Shown in pieces: positions 1 to 8,119 of a DNA stretch of 64,000 nucleotides; positions within the stretch are counted from its first letter, which is position 1; each line of letters starts with the position of its first letter. The notes beneath the pieces were generated by a model. It saw only the letters and a program-made list of their open reading frames with translations, did no database searches and was not told the DNA's origin. The stretch comes from Pseudomonas marincola (lineage in GTDB: Bacteria > Pseudomonadota > Gammaproteobacteria > Pseudomonadales > Pseudomonadaceae), in the NCBI RefSeq assembly GCF_900116605.1, contig NZ_FPBC01000013.1, positions 62,001-126,000 on the forward strand. Reading direction: 5' to 3'. A program made the position numbers and the translations under genes.

Positions 1-482
1 GGTTGCAATGCAGCAAGCACATGCTCGGTACTGATGATGTCAGCAGACAGGTTGCCCATGGTTGGAAAAGCGTAGAGCTCCAGTTTGCGTAGCCAGCCTT
101 TCCGCCATTTCTCAGACCAGCTGCCGCCGTGTGCCTGCTGGTATTCGCGAGCGAGATCCTCGAACGTCATGCGACGTGCTGCGGCTTGGCGTTCGGCCTC
201 GCGCTTGGCTTCTTTTGCCGCGTCGCGGGCTGCGAGTGGGTCGCTTCCGGAGGCTAGGAGCTTGCGTTGGTCGGCGGCCAACTGTCGGGCTTGGCCGAGT
301 GTGACGGCAGGGAAGGGGCCTAGCCCCATTTCGCGGCTTCGGCCGTCCAGCTTGTAGCGAAAGATCCAGCTTGTGCCGCCGCTCTTGGATACCTGGAAGT
401 ACAGGCCGTCGCCATCGTTGGTTTTTCCTGGCGTGGCAGCTTTGGCGATCGACTCCACTGTCTTGCTGGTTAGCTTACCCAT
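1..482 (-). CDS. Tyrosine recombinase / island integrase, N-terminal part (runs off left edge)
   Basis: Read on the minus strand from the ATG at 482-480, with a strong Shine-Dalgarno GAGGAG just upstream (about 488-493). About 160 codons are present and the frame is open to base 1. Early residues carry the DGDGLYFQV ... WIFRYKLDGRSREMGLG pattern of the integrase arm-type DNA-binding domain (DUF4102), then GQARQLAADQRKLLASGSDP. A core-binding (SAM-like) domain follows, beginning at TFEDLAREY and including LELYAFPTMGNLSADI. This is the layout of P4-type phage and genomic-island integrases; the catalytic Arg/His/Tyr domain would lie left of the window. The gene reads away from ppa, so the island body is to the left and an attachment site should lie in or near 483-700. 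Family assignment is confident; the substrate site is unknown. Confidence 0.88.
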   Translation of the reverse strand, partial: MGKLTSKTVESIAKAATPGKTNDGDGLYFQVSKSGGTSWIFRYKLDGRSREMGLGPFPAVTLGQARQLAADQRKLLASGSDPLAARDAAKEAKREAERQAAARRMTFEDLAREYQQAHGGSWSEKWRKGWLRKLELYAFPTMGNLSADIISTEHVLAALQ

Positions 483-637
483 TGCTCCTCCTCAAACCCA
501 CACCCCTCAACCCACACTCTGACCCACACCTTGGTCGCGGATTTTATAGGTGGCTACTGGATGTCTTGGGATGGATGCTAAGCTGTAAGCCGCTTATTTA
601 CTAGGGCTGTAGGATCTTGTTGGATTTCTTCGGGCAA

Positions 638-665
638 TAAAAAAGCCGGCTTGTGGCCGGCTTTT
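638..665 (-). terminator. Intrinsic terminator, minus-strand orientation
   Basis: A 10-bp stem, AAAAGCCGGC (641-650) with GCCGGCTTTT (656-665), has a 5-nt loop. On the minus strand it is followed by a run of six U. It lies about 190 bp beyond the ppa terminator on the same strand, so it seems to end a different short transcript. It also marks the likely border between chromosome and integrase-bearing island. Confidence 0.75.
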
Positions 666-780
666 AGGGGGCGGTATCGAATCATTTTTGATGAATCGCT
701 ACCGCCGTATGCTGTGGCGCAAACCCTTGGGTTTGGCAGGGCGGTGACTTTAGCAAACTGGGCCTGTTCTGAACACCCTT
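638..780 (-). ncRNA. Candidate small RNA downstream of ppa
   Basis: No convincing ORF lies between the ppa terminator (852-879) and the terminator at 638-665, yet both terminators face the same way, which implies a separate short minus-strand transcript. It would contain a long hairpin: GGCGGTA (670-676) to TACCGCC (700-706), a 16-bp stem with two mismatches around a short T-rich loop. The 5' end is not defined by any clear promoter, so 780 is only a guess. Speculative. Confidence 0.25.
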
Positions 781-851
781 GATCGGGGGTTGCTGATCAA
801 ACGGCTGGGGTGAGCGCACTTTGTTTTGAGGTCCGCCGAATTGCAGGCACA

Positions 852-879
852 AAAAAACCGGCTCTGGAGCCGGTTTTTT
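852..879 (-). terminator. Intrinsic terminator of ppa
   Basis: CCGGCT ... AGCCGG stem flanked by A6/A7 and T6 runs, immediately after the ppa stop codon. It would work in both directions but serves ppa on the minus strand. Confidence 0.85.
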
Positions 880-889
880 CAGTTGTTGC

Positions 890-1417
890 TTAGTGCTTGT
901 AAGCGGCAACAGCTTTGGTGATTTCAGCGCGGGCTGCTTCTGCGTCGCCCCAGCCTTCAACCTTGACCCACTTGCCTTTTTCGAGGTCTTTGTAGTTCTC
1001 GAAGAAGTGCTTGATTTGCTCCAGCAGCAGGGCTGGCAGGTCGGTGTATTCCTTGACGTCGACGTACAGCTGGCTCAGCTTGTCGTGCGGTACGGCGATC
1101 AGTTTGGCGTCGCCACCGGCTTCGTCGGTCATGTGCAGTACGCCAACCGGGCGCGCACGGATTACAGCGCCTGGCGCTACTGGGTACGGTGTCACGACCA
1201 GCACGTCCAACGGGTCACCGTCGTCGGCCAGGGTGTTCGGGATGTAGCCGTAGTTGGCTGGGTAGAACATTGGGGTGGCCATGAAACGGTCAACGAACAG
1301 GCAGTCGCTGTCGTGGTCGATTTCGTATTTGATCGGCGCGTGGTTGGCCGGGATCTCAATGGCGACGTAGATGTCGTTTGGCAGGTCTTTACCAGCCGGA
1401 ATCTTGCTATAGCTCAT
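890..1417 (-). CDS. ppa: Inorganic pyrophosphatase (family I)
   Basis: The 175-aa protein has the usual length of bacterial soluble family I pyrophosphatases, which hydrolyse pyrophosphate to two phosphates in the cytoplasm and so drive biosynthetic reactions. Visible signatures are the substrate-pocket segment IKYEIDHDSDCLFVDR, the NYGYIPNT loop and the metal-binding DDGDPLDVLV motif (three catalytic Asp). The C-terminal part KGKWVKVEGW is typical too. The gene is a single transcription unit with its own terminator at 852-879; a candidate -10 box lies upstream at 1456-1461. Nothing is unusual about the protein. Its left neighbour is the island integrase, so ppa is the last clearly chromosomal gene on this side. 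Confidence 0.97.
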   Translation of the reverse strand: MSYSKIPAGKDLPNDIYVAIEIPANHAPIKYEIDHDSDCLFVDRFMATPMFYPANYGYIPNTLADDGDPLDVLVVTPYPVAPGAVIRARPVGVLHMTDEAGGDAKLIAVPHDKLSQLYVDVKEYTDLPALLLEQIKHFFENYKDLEKGKWVKVEGWGDAEAARAEITKAVAAYKH

Positions 1418-1455
1418 GTTGCGACTCCCAGGAATCGGCGAAAAAAAGTGGCGCG

Positions 1456-1461
1456 ATTATA
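1456..1461 (-). promoter_or_regulatory. Candidate -10 box of the ppa promoter
   Basis: Perfect TATAAT on the minus strand, about 39 bp upstream of the ppa start codon. The -35 region (about 1479-1484, TAGCAA) is poor, so this is a tentative sigma-70 promoter. Confidence 0.45.
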
Positions 1462-1495
1462 GGCATATTCGCGGCGCGTTGCTATGGCGTCCGGA

Positions 1496-2338
1496 TTAGC
1501 CGTTGGTCGTGTGACCGCTGCGGTTTACCTGCGTATGGTAATGCGGATCGGCTGCATGCAGCGATTTCAAGCGTGCCAGCGGGTCTTGGCGATAAAACAG
1601 GCTGAACTGCTCATAGACCTTTGGATAGGCCGAGTGAAGCAGATCCGGGCCGCTAAAGAAGTATTCGCTGCACACGGCAAAAAACTCGGCAGGGTTTTCT
1701 GCCGCGTAAGCATCGATGGGCGGCGGTGAGTGCGGATGGTTATCCAAAAGCTGATTGAGGTGATTGAACGCGGTTTGCATAACCTCTGCCCACGTTTCGA
1801 TATGCATGTTGTCATGCAATGGCGGATGGCCGTTGGCAGAGCCATTGAGCATGTCGAGCTTATGCGCCAGCTCATGGATGATCAGGTTGTAAGCCAGCCA
1901 GCCGCCACTGCTGCGCACGCCCGGGTACGACAGGATAATCGGGCCTTGCAGCCACGCCTCGCCACTGTGTGTGCCTTGCCACTCATGAACCACTCCGCTG
2001 GCGTCGCGGTTGCGCTGGGGGCTGAGGAAGTCATCCGGGTAGAGCAGAATTTCATGGAAGCCCTGATACCAGTTCAAATCTTCGCTGAGCGCCAGCAAAG
2101 GCAATTCTGCCTGCGCGGCAAGCGTTAGCCGGTCAACTTTGCTTAGCTCAACTCCGGGCAGGTAATTGAGGTGTTTCTGATCCAGAAACACCACCGCGCG
2201 GTCGCGCAGGCACTGCAGTTGCTCGGCATCCAGACCGTCCAGAATCGGCAGGCGCTTGAGTACCTCGGCCCATGTCTGCGGCTCAACCGGGTTGTTCTTG
2301 AGGATGTGTCGGCGGCGCAAGTCACTGAACAACCACAT
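1496..2338 (-). CDS. mtfA: MtfA-like zinc-dependent peptidase (M90 family)
   Basis: A 280-aa protein from the ATG at 2338-2336 (MWLFSDLRRR). A longer in-frame start at 2446 adds 36 residues with no resemblance to the family. The zinc site HELAH sits in LIIHELAHKLDMLNG, with a downstream Glu-rich segment AENPAEFFAVCSEYFF that fits the third-ligand region of this gluzincin family. E. coli MtfA binds the glucose repressor Mlc and is an aminopeptidase; whether that partner exists here cannot be told. The protein looks cytosolic, with no signal peptide. The gene is convergent to nothing and reads toward ppa, with only about 80 bp between. Family membership is firm; the physiological role in Pseudomonas is inferred. 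Confidence 0.9.
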   Translation of the reverse strand: MWLFSDLRRRHILKNNPVEPQTWAEVLKRLPILDGLDAEQLQCLRDRAVVFLDQKHLNYLPGVELSKVDRLTLAAQAELPLLALSEDLNWYQGFHEILLYPDDFLSPQRNRDASGVVHEWQGTHSGEAWLQGPIILSYPGVRSSGGWLAYNLIIHELAHKLDMLNGSANGHPPLHDNMHIETWAEVMQTAFNHLNQLLDNHPHSPPPIDAYAAENPAEFFAVCSEYFFSGPDLLHSAYPKVYEQFSLFYRQDPLARLKSLHAADPHYHTQVNRSGHTTNG

Positions 2339-2448
2339 GGCAATTAATCCGGGTTGGGGAGTTTCACCATATAGCGCGGTGCCATTTGCGGCAAGGCGGC
2401 ACAAAGGCTGCAATGTCGCAGGCAGGCAATATTCAGGGAGGTGCACCG

Positions 2449-4068
2449 ATGTCGATAGAACGCATGGATCACCCTGCAGTTACGCTCCTGCATGGCCACG
2501 GTATCGACCTGCCTGCGCAGGCTGCGCGCGTGCGCATGGAGTGGATGGCCGGCAGGCAAGGGCGAGCACCTGTGCTGATTGTGGTGCTGTTATGGGCGCG
2601 CGAATGCACTGATGTGGTGCGTAACGTCGAGCATTATCTCGACGCTCTGTTTGCTGACTATCGCTGCACACCTGAAACATGGAGCGAGGCCCAGGCTGCG
2701 CGGCAGGTGCTGGCTGCTCTGAATTTGCAGTTGTTTCATCTGCGCCAAGCTGGGCGCATGACCGCGCAATTCAATGTCGGCATGCTTTTGCTGCAAGCCG
2801 GTCACGCACAGTTTCTGCAAGCGGGTGCAGTCGGGCTGCTGCGTTACCGTGACAGCCAATTGCACAGCTTACCCGGGCATGATGGATTGCAGTTGGGCAT
2901 GCAGGCCGAGTTGGCGCTGGTGCAGCACAGTTTGCCGCTCAACTGCGGCGAGATGATATTGCTGGCGCCCCAGCCGCTGTTCGGTGTCGCCGATCTGGAA
3001 ACGCTGTGCAATCGCTTCAAGGCCATGCAAGACGCCGAGCAACAAACGCCTGAAAGCGAGTTGCAGGATTTACTGCAGCCTTTGCTCAATGCGCCAGGCG
3101 CTGCTGCGTTGATGCTGCCGCAGGCTGGGCAAAGCCGTGCTGAAGACGTCGCGGTCGCTCACTGGCCAGCTGTAGCAGGCGCTACGAGACAGATGCTGGA
3201 TGGATGGACGCTTCTGGATGAATGCGCTTTTGGCCCCGCTGGCCGGGTATTCAATGCCGAGGATTGTAATGGCCGCCGGGCGATTGTGTGGTTGGCTGAG
3301 GGGCCAGCGGATGAGGCGTTTTGGCAGCGTGAATGGGTATTACGCCGCTGCTTGGCGCCGAGTCTGCCCCGCGTTTTATCGGCGCGTGAGCCGCGCCTGC
3401 ATGCGTTTAATGTTTATGAGGCGCCGGCCAAAGGCGCTGTCAGCCTGTTTGACTGGGTCAACTCGCGCAGGCCGCTGACGCACAGTCAGGTCATGAGCAT
3501 TTTCGGGCAACTGCTGGATGCGGTGCGCGCGCTGCAACGTCGCGGTATGCAGGGGCTTTGGCTGGCACCGCGCAATATCCTGATTGATGCGCACATGCAT
3601 GTGGTGTTGCTGCCTGAGTGGGCGGCGATTTTACCGGGTGTGGCGCGTCAGGCCTTGCCAGTTGAGGCAATGCCGCTGGCACCGGAAGTGCGCGCGGGTC
3701 GCACGCTAGATGGCCGTGCCGATCAGTTCGCGCTGGCTTCACTGGTTTACTGGATGGTTGCCGGGCAGTGGCCGGAGATTGCCCGGCCGGACGGTGCGGG
3801 CGCGAGTAGTTACGTGCCGCTTAGCCAATTCGCCGCGCATTTGCCGCAAGGCTGGGATGGCGTCTTGGCGCGGGCGCTGGCGCCGCTTCCGGCTGCGCGA
3901 TTCGATGCGCTGTCGGAGTTTCAGCAAGGTTTGCTGCAGCCACTCAAGCACGAGCCAATAGTTGATACCGCGCGCTACAAAGCCCTGCCAGTCTGGCGCT
4001 ACGCCTTGTTGGGGGTATTGTTTGTGCAGTTGGCGGTGGGTTTGTGGGTGAGTGTCAGCGGCCATTAA
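2449..4068 (+). CDS. Degenerate PP2C-like / pseudokinase fusion with C-terminal membrane anchor
   Basis: A 539-aa protein starting at 2449, chosen because GGGAGGT lies 6 nt upstream; a start at 2386 would add 21 residues. Residues about 20-230 resemble a PP2C phosphatase fold, but the aspartate motifs are missing: the GDSR.Y strand reads AGAVGLLRYR and the TDG motif reads APQPLFG. Residues about 250-500 resemble a Ser/Thr kinase: the APEV motif and the DGRADQFALASLVYWMVAG segment (kinase subdomain IX) are there. The VAIK lysine is replaced (AIVW), the HRDxKxxN loop reads LWLAPRNIL and DFG reads PEW. A hydrophobic helix ends the protein (about residues 515-535), giving a cytosolic protein with a tail anchor. 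It therefore looks catalytically dead in both halves and may act as a scaffold or sensor. It is divergent from mtfA. The fold assignment rests on motif spacing only. Confidence 0.7.
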   Translation: MSIERMDHPAVTLLHGHGIDLPAQAARVRMEWMAGRQGRAPVLIVVLLWARECTDVVRNVEHYLDALFADYRCTPETWSEAQAARQVLAALNLQLFHLRQAGRMTAQFNVGMLLLQAGHAQFLQAGAVGLLRYRDSQLHSLPGHDGLQLGMQAELALVQHSLPLNCGEMILLAPQPLFGVADLETLCNRFKAMQDAEQQTPESELQDLLQPLLNAPGAAALMLPQAGQSRAEDVAVAHWPAVAGATRQMLDGWTLLDECAFGPAGRVFNAEDCNGRRAIVWLAEGPADEAFWQREWVLRRCLAPSLPRVLSAREPRLHAFNVYEAPAKGAVSLFDWVNSRRPLTHSQVMSIFGQLLDAVRALQRRGMQGLWLAPRNILIDAHMHVVLLPEWAAILPGVARQALPVEAMPLAPEVRAGRTLDGRADQFALASLVYWMVAGQWPEIARPDGAGASSYVPLSQFAAHLPQGWDGVLARALAPLPAARFDALSEFQQGLLQPLKHEPIVDTARYKALPVWRYALLGVLFVQLAVGLWVSVSGH

Positions 4069-4126
4069 AAACGGCTGCGCTGCATCAGTGCCCGGACTGG
4101 CCGAGTCAGCCGCCGGGCAGTGCTGT

Positions 4127-4582
4127 TCAATCCTTGCTGATGGGCAGCGTGTAGTTCTTGAACTGCTCATCGACAGTGAAACCAATCGACTCGTAAACCT
4201 TGTGCGCCACCTCGTTATCAAGGCTGGTGGATACGCGCATGCGCACTGCGTTGGTTTCTTTAGCCATGTTCTTGGCGGTTTGCAGCAAACGATCCGCAAC
4301 CAACTGGCGGCGGGCGTCTTCGGCCACGTAGATATCGTTGAGAATCCACACACGCTTTAGCGCTAGCGAAGAATAGCTGGGGTAAAGCTGGCAAAAGCCC
4401 AGCAGTTTGTCTTCTTCATCGGCAAGGGCTAGATAGATAACGGACTCTTTGCGGCGCAGACGTTTTTCGAGAAACGCCTTCGAGGAATCGGGGAAGGGCA
4501 GTTCGCCGTAGAACTCACGGTATTTAACGAACAGCGGGGTGAGCAGGTCCAGATGTTCCAGCGTGGCTTGGACTATGCGCAT
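4127..4582 (-). CDS. GNAT-family N-acetyltransferase
   Basis: A 151-aa protein from the ATG at 4582 (MRIVQATLEHLDLL), which has GAGGATC about 8 nt upstream; the 13 extra codons to 4621 lack an SD. The GNAT core is clear: LLGFCQLYPSYSS (strand 4), RVWILNDIYVAEDARRQLVADRLLQTA (strand 4/5 and the acetyl-CoA pyrophosphate loop, here RRQLVA in place of R/QxxGxG/A) and the late KVYESIGF segment. It would transfer an acetyl group from acetyl-CoA to an amine of an unknown small molecule or protein. It lies between the pseudokinase, with which it converges, and the aldehyde dehydrogenase. The substrate cannot be predicted. Confidence 0.85.
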   Translation of the reverse strand: MRIVQATLEHLDLLTPLFVKYREFYGELPFPDSSKAFLEKRLRRKESVIYLALADEEDKLLGFCQLYPSYSSLALKRVWILNDIYVAEDARRQLVADRLLQTAKNMAKETNAVRMRVSTSLDNEVAHKVYESIGFTVDEQFKNYTLPISKD

Positions 4583-4738
4583 GATGATCCTCGGCTTTCT
4601 GTTGGACGATTGAGTTAGCACTTTTGCAGGACGTAACCCGGCAAATGAAGCAAATGCTATGCCCGTGCATAAAGCTGATGCTGCCTAATGCTTTTTGAAA
4701 GCGCAATCCAAGCAAGCGTTTGATTTTGTCTTCAGGTT

Positions 4739-4765
4739 GCAGCCGGGCCAGAGTGACCCGGCTGC
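4739..4765 (-). terminator. Hairpin after the aldehyde dehydrogenase gene, possible terminator
   Basis: Stem GCAGCCGGG / CCCGGCTGC (9 bp) just beyond the stop codon of the minus-strand dehydrogenase. There is no U-run after it, so termination may be weak or the hairpin may protect the 3' end. Confidence 0.4.
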
Positions 4766-4778
4766 AAGGAGAGCGCGG

Positions 4779-6299
4779 TTAGAAGAAACCGAGCGGATTG
4801 ATGTCGTAGCTGATCAGCAGGTTTTTGGTTTGCTGGTAATGGTCGAGCATCATTTTGTGGGTTTCACGGCCAACGCCAGACTTCTTGTAGCCGCCAAACG
4901 CAGCATGCGCCGGATACAAGTGATAGCAGTTGGTCCAAACCCGGCCCGCCTTGATCGCACGGCCCATGCGGTAGGCGCGGTTGATGTCGCGCGTCCATAC
5001 ACCGGCGCCAAGGCCGAATTCGGTGTCGTTGGCGATTGCCAGCGCTTCGGCTTCATCCTTGAACGTGGTGATGCTGACCACAGGCCCGAAGATCTCCTCC
5101 TGGAAGACGCGCATATCATTGCGGCCTTTGAGCAAGGTCGGCTGAATGTAATAACCGGTTGCCAGATCACCTTCGAGTTTCTCGACGGCGCCGCCCGTGA
5201 GCAGTTGCGCGCCTTCCTTCTGCGCAATGTCGAGGTAACTGAGGATTTTATCGAACTGTTGCTCGGAAGCCTGCGCGCCGACCATGGTGTCGGTATCCAG
5301 AGGGTTGCCGCGCTTGATCTGCTTGATCTTCTTCATCACCTCAAGCATGAACGGCTCGTAGATAGACTCCTGCACCAGTGCGCGAGACGGGCAGGTGCAC
5401 ACTTCACCCTGATTGAAAAAGGCCAGTACCAAACCTTCGGCGGCCTTTTCGATGAAGGTCTGTTCGGCCTGCATGATGTCTTCGAAGAAGATATTGGGCG
5501 ACTTGCCGCCCAACTCCACGGTGCTCGGAATGATGTTCTCGGCTGCGCATTTCATGATGTGCGAGCCTACCGGCGTCGAGCCGGTGAAGGCGATTTTGGC
5601 AATGCGCTTACTGGTGGCCAATGCCTCGCCAGCTTCCCGGCCAAAACCCTGAACAACGTTGAGTACGCCCGCTGGCAGCAAGTCGGCGACCAGTTCAGCG
5701 AACACGCAAATCGACAGCGGCGTCTGCTCGGCGGGCTTGAGAATCACGCAGTTACCGGCAGCCAGGGCCGGGGCCAGTTTCCAGGCGGCCATCAGCAGCG
5801 GGAAGTTCCACGGGATGATTTGCCCTACAACGCCCAAGGGTTCGTGGAAGTGATAGGCGGCGGTGTGTTCGTCAATTTCGGCGGCTGTGCCTTCTTGCGC
5901 GCGGATACAGCCGGCAAAGTAGCGGAAGTGGTCAGCGGCCAGTGGCACGTCGGCATTCAGCGTTTCGCGCACGGCTTTGCCATTGTCCCAGGTTTCCGCG
6001 ATGGCGAGCTTTTCCAGATTGGCTTCGATACGATCGGCAATCTGCAGCAGAATCAGCGAGCGCGCCTGGGCGCTGGTTTTACCCCAGCCGTCAGCAGCGG
6101 CGTGGGCCGCATCCAGTGCGCGCTCAATGTCGTCTTTGTCTGAACGGGGGAACTCGGCAATCACCTCACCGGTGACAGGAGATGTGTTGGTGAAGTATTG
6201 GCCGTTTACAGGCTCAACAAACTCACCCCCAATAAAGTTGCCATAGCGGGTCTTGAATGAAACGACAGCGCCTGGCGTACCGGGTTTGGCGTAAATCAT
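4779..6299 (-). CDS. NAD+-dependent aldehyde dehydrogenase (ExaC/AldB type)
   Basis: A 506-aa protein from the ATG at 6299 (MIYAKPGTPG), with AGAGAGGTCC upstream; the frame extends to 6416 but without family similarity. Diagnostic features: the NAD-binding FTGSTPVGSHI, the general base Glu in VELGGKSPN, and the catalytic Cys in FNQGEVCTCPSR. The C-terminal HLYPAHAAFGGYKKSGVGRE is typical of the acetaldehyde dehydrogenase branch that includes P. aeruginosa ExaC and the HdhA-like enzyme. It would oxidise acetaldehyde or other small aldehydes to acids in the cytoplasm, for example during ethanol or ethanolamine use. In PAO1, as recalled, the homologue sits beside ethanolamine genes; here none are nearby and a phnX-like remnant takes that place. 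Confidence 0.92.
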   Translation of the reverse strand: MIYAKPGTPGAVVSFKTRYGNFIGGEFVEPVNGQYFTNTSPVTGEVIAEFPRSDKDDIERALDAAHAAADGWGKTSAQARSLILLQIADRIEANLEKLAIAETWDNGKAVRETLNADVPLAADHFRYFAGCIRAQEGTAAEIDEHTAAYHFHEPLGVVGQIIPWNFPLLMAAWKLAPALAAGNCVILKPAEQTPLSICVFAELVADLLPAGVLNVVQGFGREAGEALATSKRIAKIAFTGSTPVGSHIMKCAAENIIPSTVELGGKSPNIFFEDIMQAEQTFIEKAAEGLVLAFFNQGEVCTCPSRALVQESIYEPFMLEVMKKIKQIKRGNPLDTDTMVGAQASEQQFDKILSYLDIAQKEGAQLLTGGAVEKLEGDLATGYYIQPTLLKGRNDMRVFQEEIFGPVVSITTFKDEAEALAIANDTEFGLGAGVWTRDINRAYRMGRAIKAGRVWTNCYHLYPAHAAFGGYKKSGVGRETHKMMLDHYQQTKNLLISYDINPLGFF

Positions 6300-6425
6300 G
6301 ATGCGGACCTCTCTGGTTGTTCCGTTATGTTCAGGTTTGCAGCGGTGCTGAGCTCCCCTGCAATTAAAAAGCCGATGCAGCCGGCGGTTGACTGGGCAGT
6401 AAAGGCCGCGCTGCATCGTTCAAGG

Positions 6426-6584
6426 TTAGACGCTTTGCGGCGTTTCCCCACGCTTGAGACGTGCATTAATTTCATCGAGCACTTGAGGCAACTCATTGAG
6501 GGTGTCGATCAGATAATGCGGGCGTGAGCCCTCAAACATCTGGACGATACGGGCACGCGCTTGGTTCAGTTTTTCTGCGCGGCG
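6426..6584 (-). pseudogene. phnX: Remnant of a phosphonoacetaldehyde hydrolase (PhnX-like) C-terminus
   Basis: Within the 467-bp stretch between the dehydrogenase and mpl, a minus-strand frame opens after a TGA (6587-6585) and ends with TAA (6428-6426). Its 52 residues include HYLIDTLNELPQVLDEINAR followed by LKRGETP. This matches, from memory, the end of PhnX enzymes (YVVDTLADLPEVIxxINARLxRGExP). No start codon or HAD catalytic motifs are left upstream in the same frame, so it is a decayed 3' fragment. The rest of 6300-6766 shows no other gene apart from the mpl leader. The identification rests on one short stretch. Confidence 0.6.
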
Positions 6585-6766
6585 TCAGCTTGATTGCCCG
6601 CATCAAATAACCTTGCGCGATGCAGTCTTTTTGCAGCGCGCTGGCAACCTTTGCCAAGGTGCACGTTCTGAGCAGTTGAGACGCTTCGCACAGGCTGGCG
6701 CTGTGCTAACCTGCGGCGAGATTTTGTCGGGCTTATGCGGTCCGTTTTTTGAGGTTTGGGTTATTC

Positions 6767-8119
6767 ATGCATATTCATATTCTGGGCATTTGCGGCACAT
6801 TCATGGGTTCGTTGGCGGTTCTGGCCAAGGAGCTGGGGCATCATGTCACCGGCTCCGATGCCAACGTCTATCCACCGATGAGCACCCAGCTTGAGGCTCA
6901 GGGCATTCAGCTGACTCAGGGCTACGACCCGCAGCAGCTTGAGCCGGCGCCTGATCTGGTGGTGATTGGCAACGCCATGTCGCGCGGTAATCCTGCAGTT
7001 GAATATGTGCTCAACAAGGGCCTGCCCTACGTGAGCGGCCCGCAATGGCTTGCCGATCATGTGCTGCAAGGCCGCTGGGTGATGGCTGTGGCCGGTACCC
7101 ACGGTAAAACCAGCAGTAGCAGTATGCTCGCCTGGGTGCTGGAGCATGCGGGCATGAGCCCAGGTTTCTTGATTGGCGGTGTGCCGCAGAATTTCGGTAT
7201 TTCGGCGCGACTCGGCGATACGCCGTTCTTCGTCATTGAGGCGGATGAATACGACAGTGCGTTTTTTGATAAGCGTTCGAAGTTCGTGCATTACCACCCG
7301 CGCACCGCGATTCTGAACAACCTTGAGTTTGATCACGCGGACATCTTCCCTGATCTGGCGGCCATCGAGCGCCAGTTCCATCATCTGGTGCGCACTATTC
7401 CGAGTGAAGGCCTGGTTATTCATCCGGCCAGCGAAACCGCGTTGCAGCGCGTTATAGACATGGGCTGCTGGACGCCGGTGCAAACCACGGGAGCCGGCGG
7501 TGAGTGGCAAGCCAATCTGCTCAGTGAAGACGGCTCGCGCTTTGAGGTGATATTCGCCGGCAAGGTGCAAGGTCTTGTCGACTGGCAGCTCACCGGCCAG
7601 CACAACGTGGCCAATGCCTTGGCTGTGCTGGCAGCGGCGCGCCATGTTGGCGTGGTGCCGGAGTTGGGTATTGCGGCGCTGGGCCTGTTCAAGAATGCCA
7701 AGCGGCGCATGGAGAAGGTCGCTGAAGTGAACGGCGTGACCATCTACGATGATTTCGCCCATCACCCGACGGCCATCGCCACCACGCTGGATGGCCTGCG
7801 CAAGCAAATCGGCGGGCAAAAGTTGATTGCGATTATCGAGCCGCGCTCGAACTCGATGAAGCTCGGCGCTCACCGCGAAGGCTTGCCAACTTCGGTGGTT
7901 CAGGCCGATCAGGTGTATTGGTATGCGCCGGCGAATCTGGGCTGGGACTTGGCTGCGGCGGTTGCCAGCTCGACAGTGCCGACCGAGGTCTGTGATTCAC
8001 TTGAGGCGATTATCGCCAGTGTCAAGGCGCAGGTTGCGCCTGGCACTCAAGTGGTGGTGATGAGTAACGGCGGGTTTGGCGGCTTGCACGGCAAACTGGC
8101 TAAAGCGTTGGAGGGCTAA
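6767..8119 (+). CDS. mpl: UDP-MurNAc:L-alanyl-gamma-D-glutamyl-meso-diaminopimelate ligase
   Basis: A 450-aa Mur-ligase-family enzyme that joins recycled murein tripeptide to UDP-MurNAc, feeding peptidoglycan recycling in the cytoplasm. The start at 6767 gives MHIHILGICGTFMGSLA, the standard Mpl N-terminus; GAGG lies about 12 nt upstream. The ATP loop is VAGTHGKTSSSSML, and the Mur motifs IEADEYDSAFFDKRSKFVHY and LEFDHADIF follow, then GQHNVANALAVLAA and YDDFAHHPTAI. The length is normal. The stop codon directly abuts the ubiX start (TAAATG), so the two genes are co-translated. In PAO1 the same pair is recalled at PA4020-PA4019. Confidence 0.97.
   Translation: MHIHILGICGTFMGSLAVLAKELGHHVTGSDANVYPPMSTQLEAQGIQLTQGYDPQQLEPAPDLVVIGNAMSRGNPAVEYVLNKGLPYVSGPQWLADHVLQGRWVMAVAGTHGKTSSSSMLAWVLEHAGMSPGFLIGGVPQNFGISARLGDTPFFVIEADEYDSAFFDKRSKFVHYHPRTAILNNLEFDHADIFPDLAAIERQFHHLVRTIPSEGLVIHPASETALQRVIDMGCWTPVQTTGAGGEWQANLLSEDGSRFEVIFAGKVQGLVDWQLTGQHNVANALAVLAAARHVGVVPELGIAALGLFKNAKRRMEKVAEVNGVTIYDDFAHHPTAIATTLDGLRKQIGGQKLIAIIEPRSNSMKLGAHREGLPTSVVQADQVYWYAPANLGWDLAAAVASSTVPTEVCDSLEAIIASVKAQVAPGTQVVVMSNGGFGGLHGKLAKALEG

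Noticed and set aside
670..706. Possible tRNA fragment (GATTCGATACC resembles a T-arm)
   Set aside because: No acceptor or anticodon arm could be built around it; the segment is part of one long hairpin.
4695..6143. Plus-strand open frame of 482 codons
   Set aside because: It lies opposite the aldehyde dehydrogenase, lacks an SD and shows no recognisable domain.
6761..7873. Minus-strand open frame of 370 codons
   Set aside because: It is antisense to mpl, a clear Mur-ligase gene.
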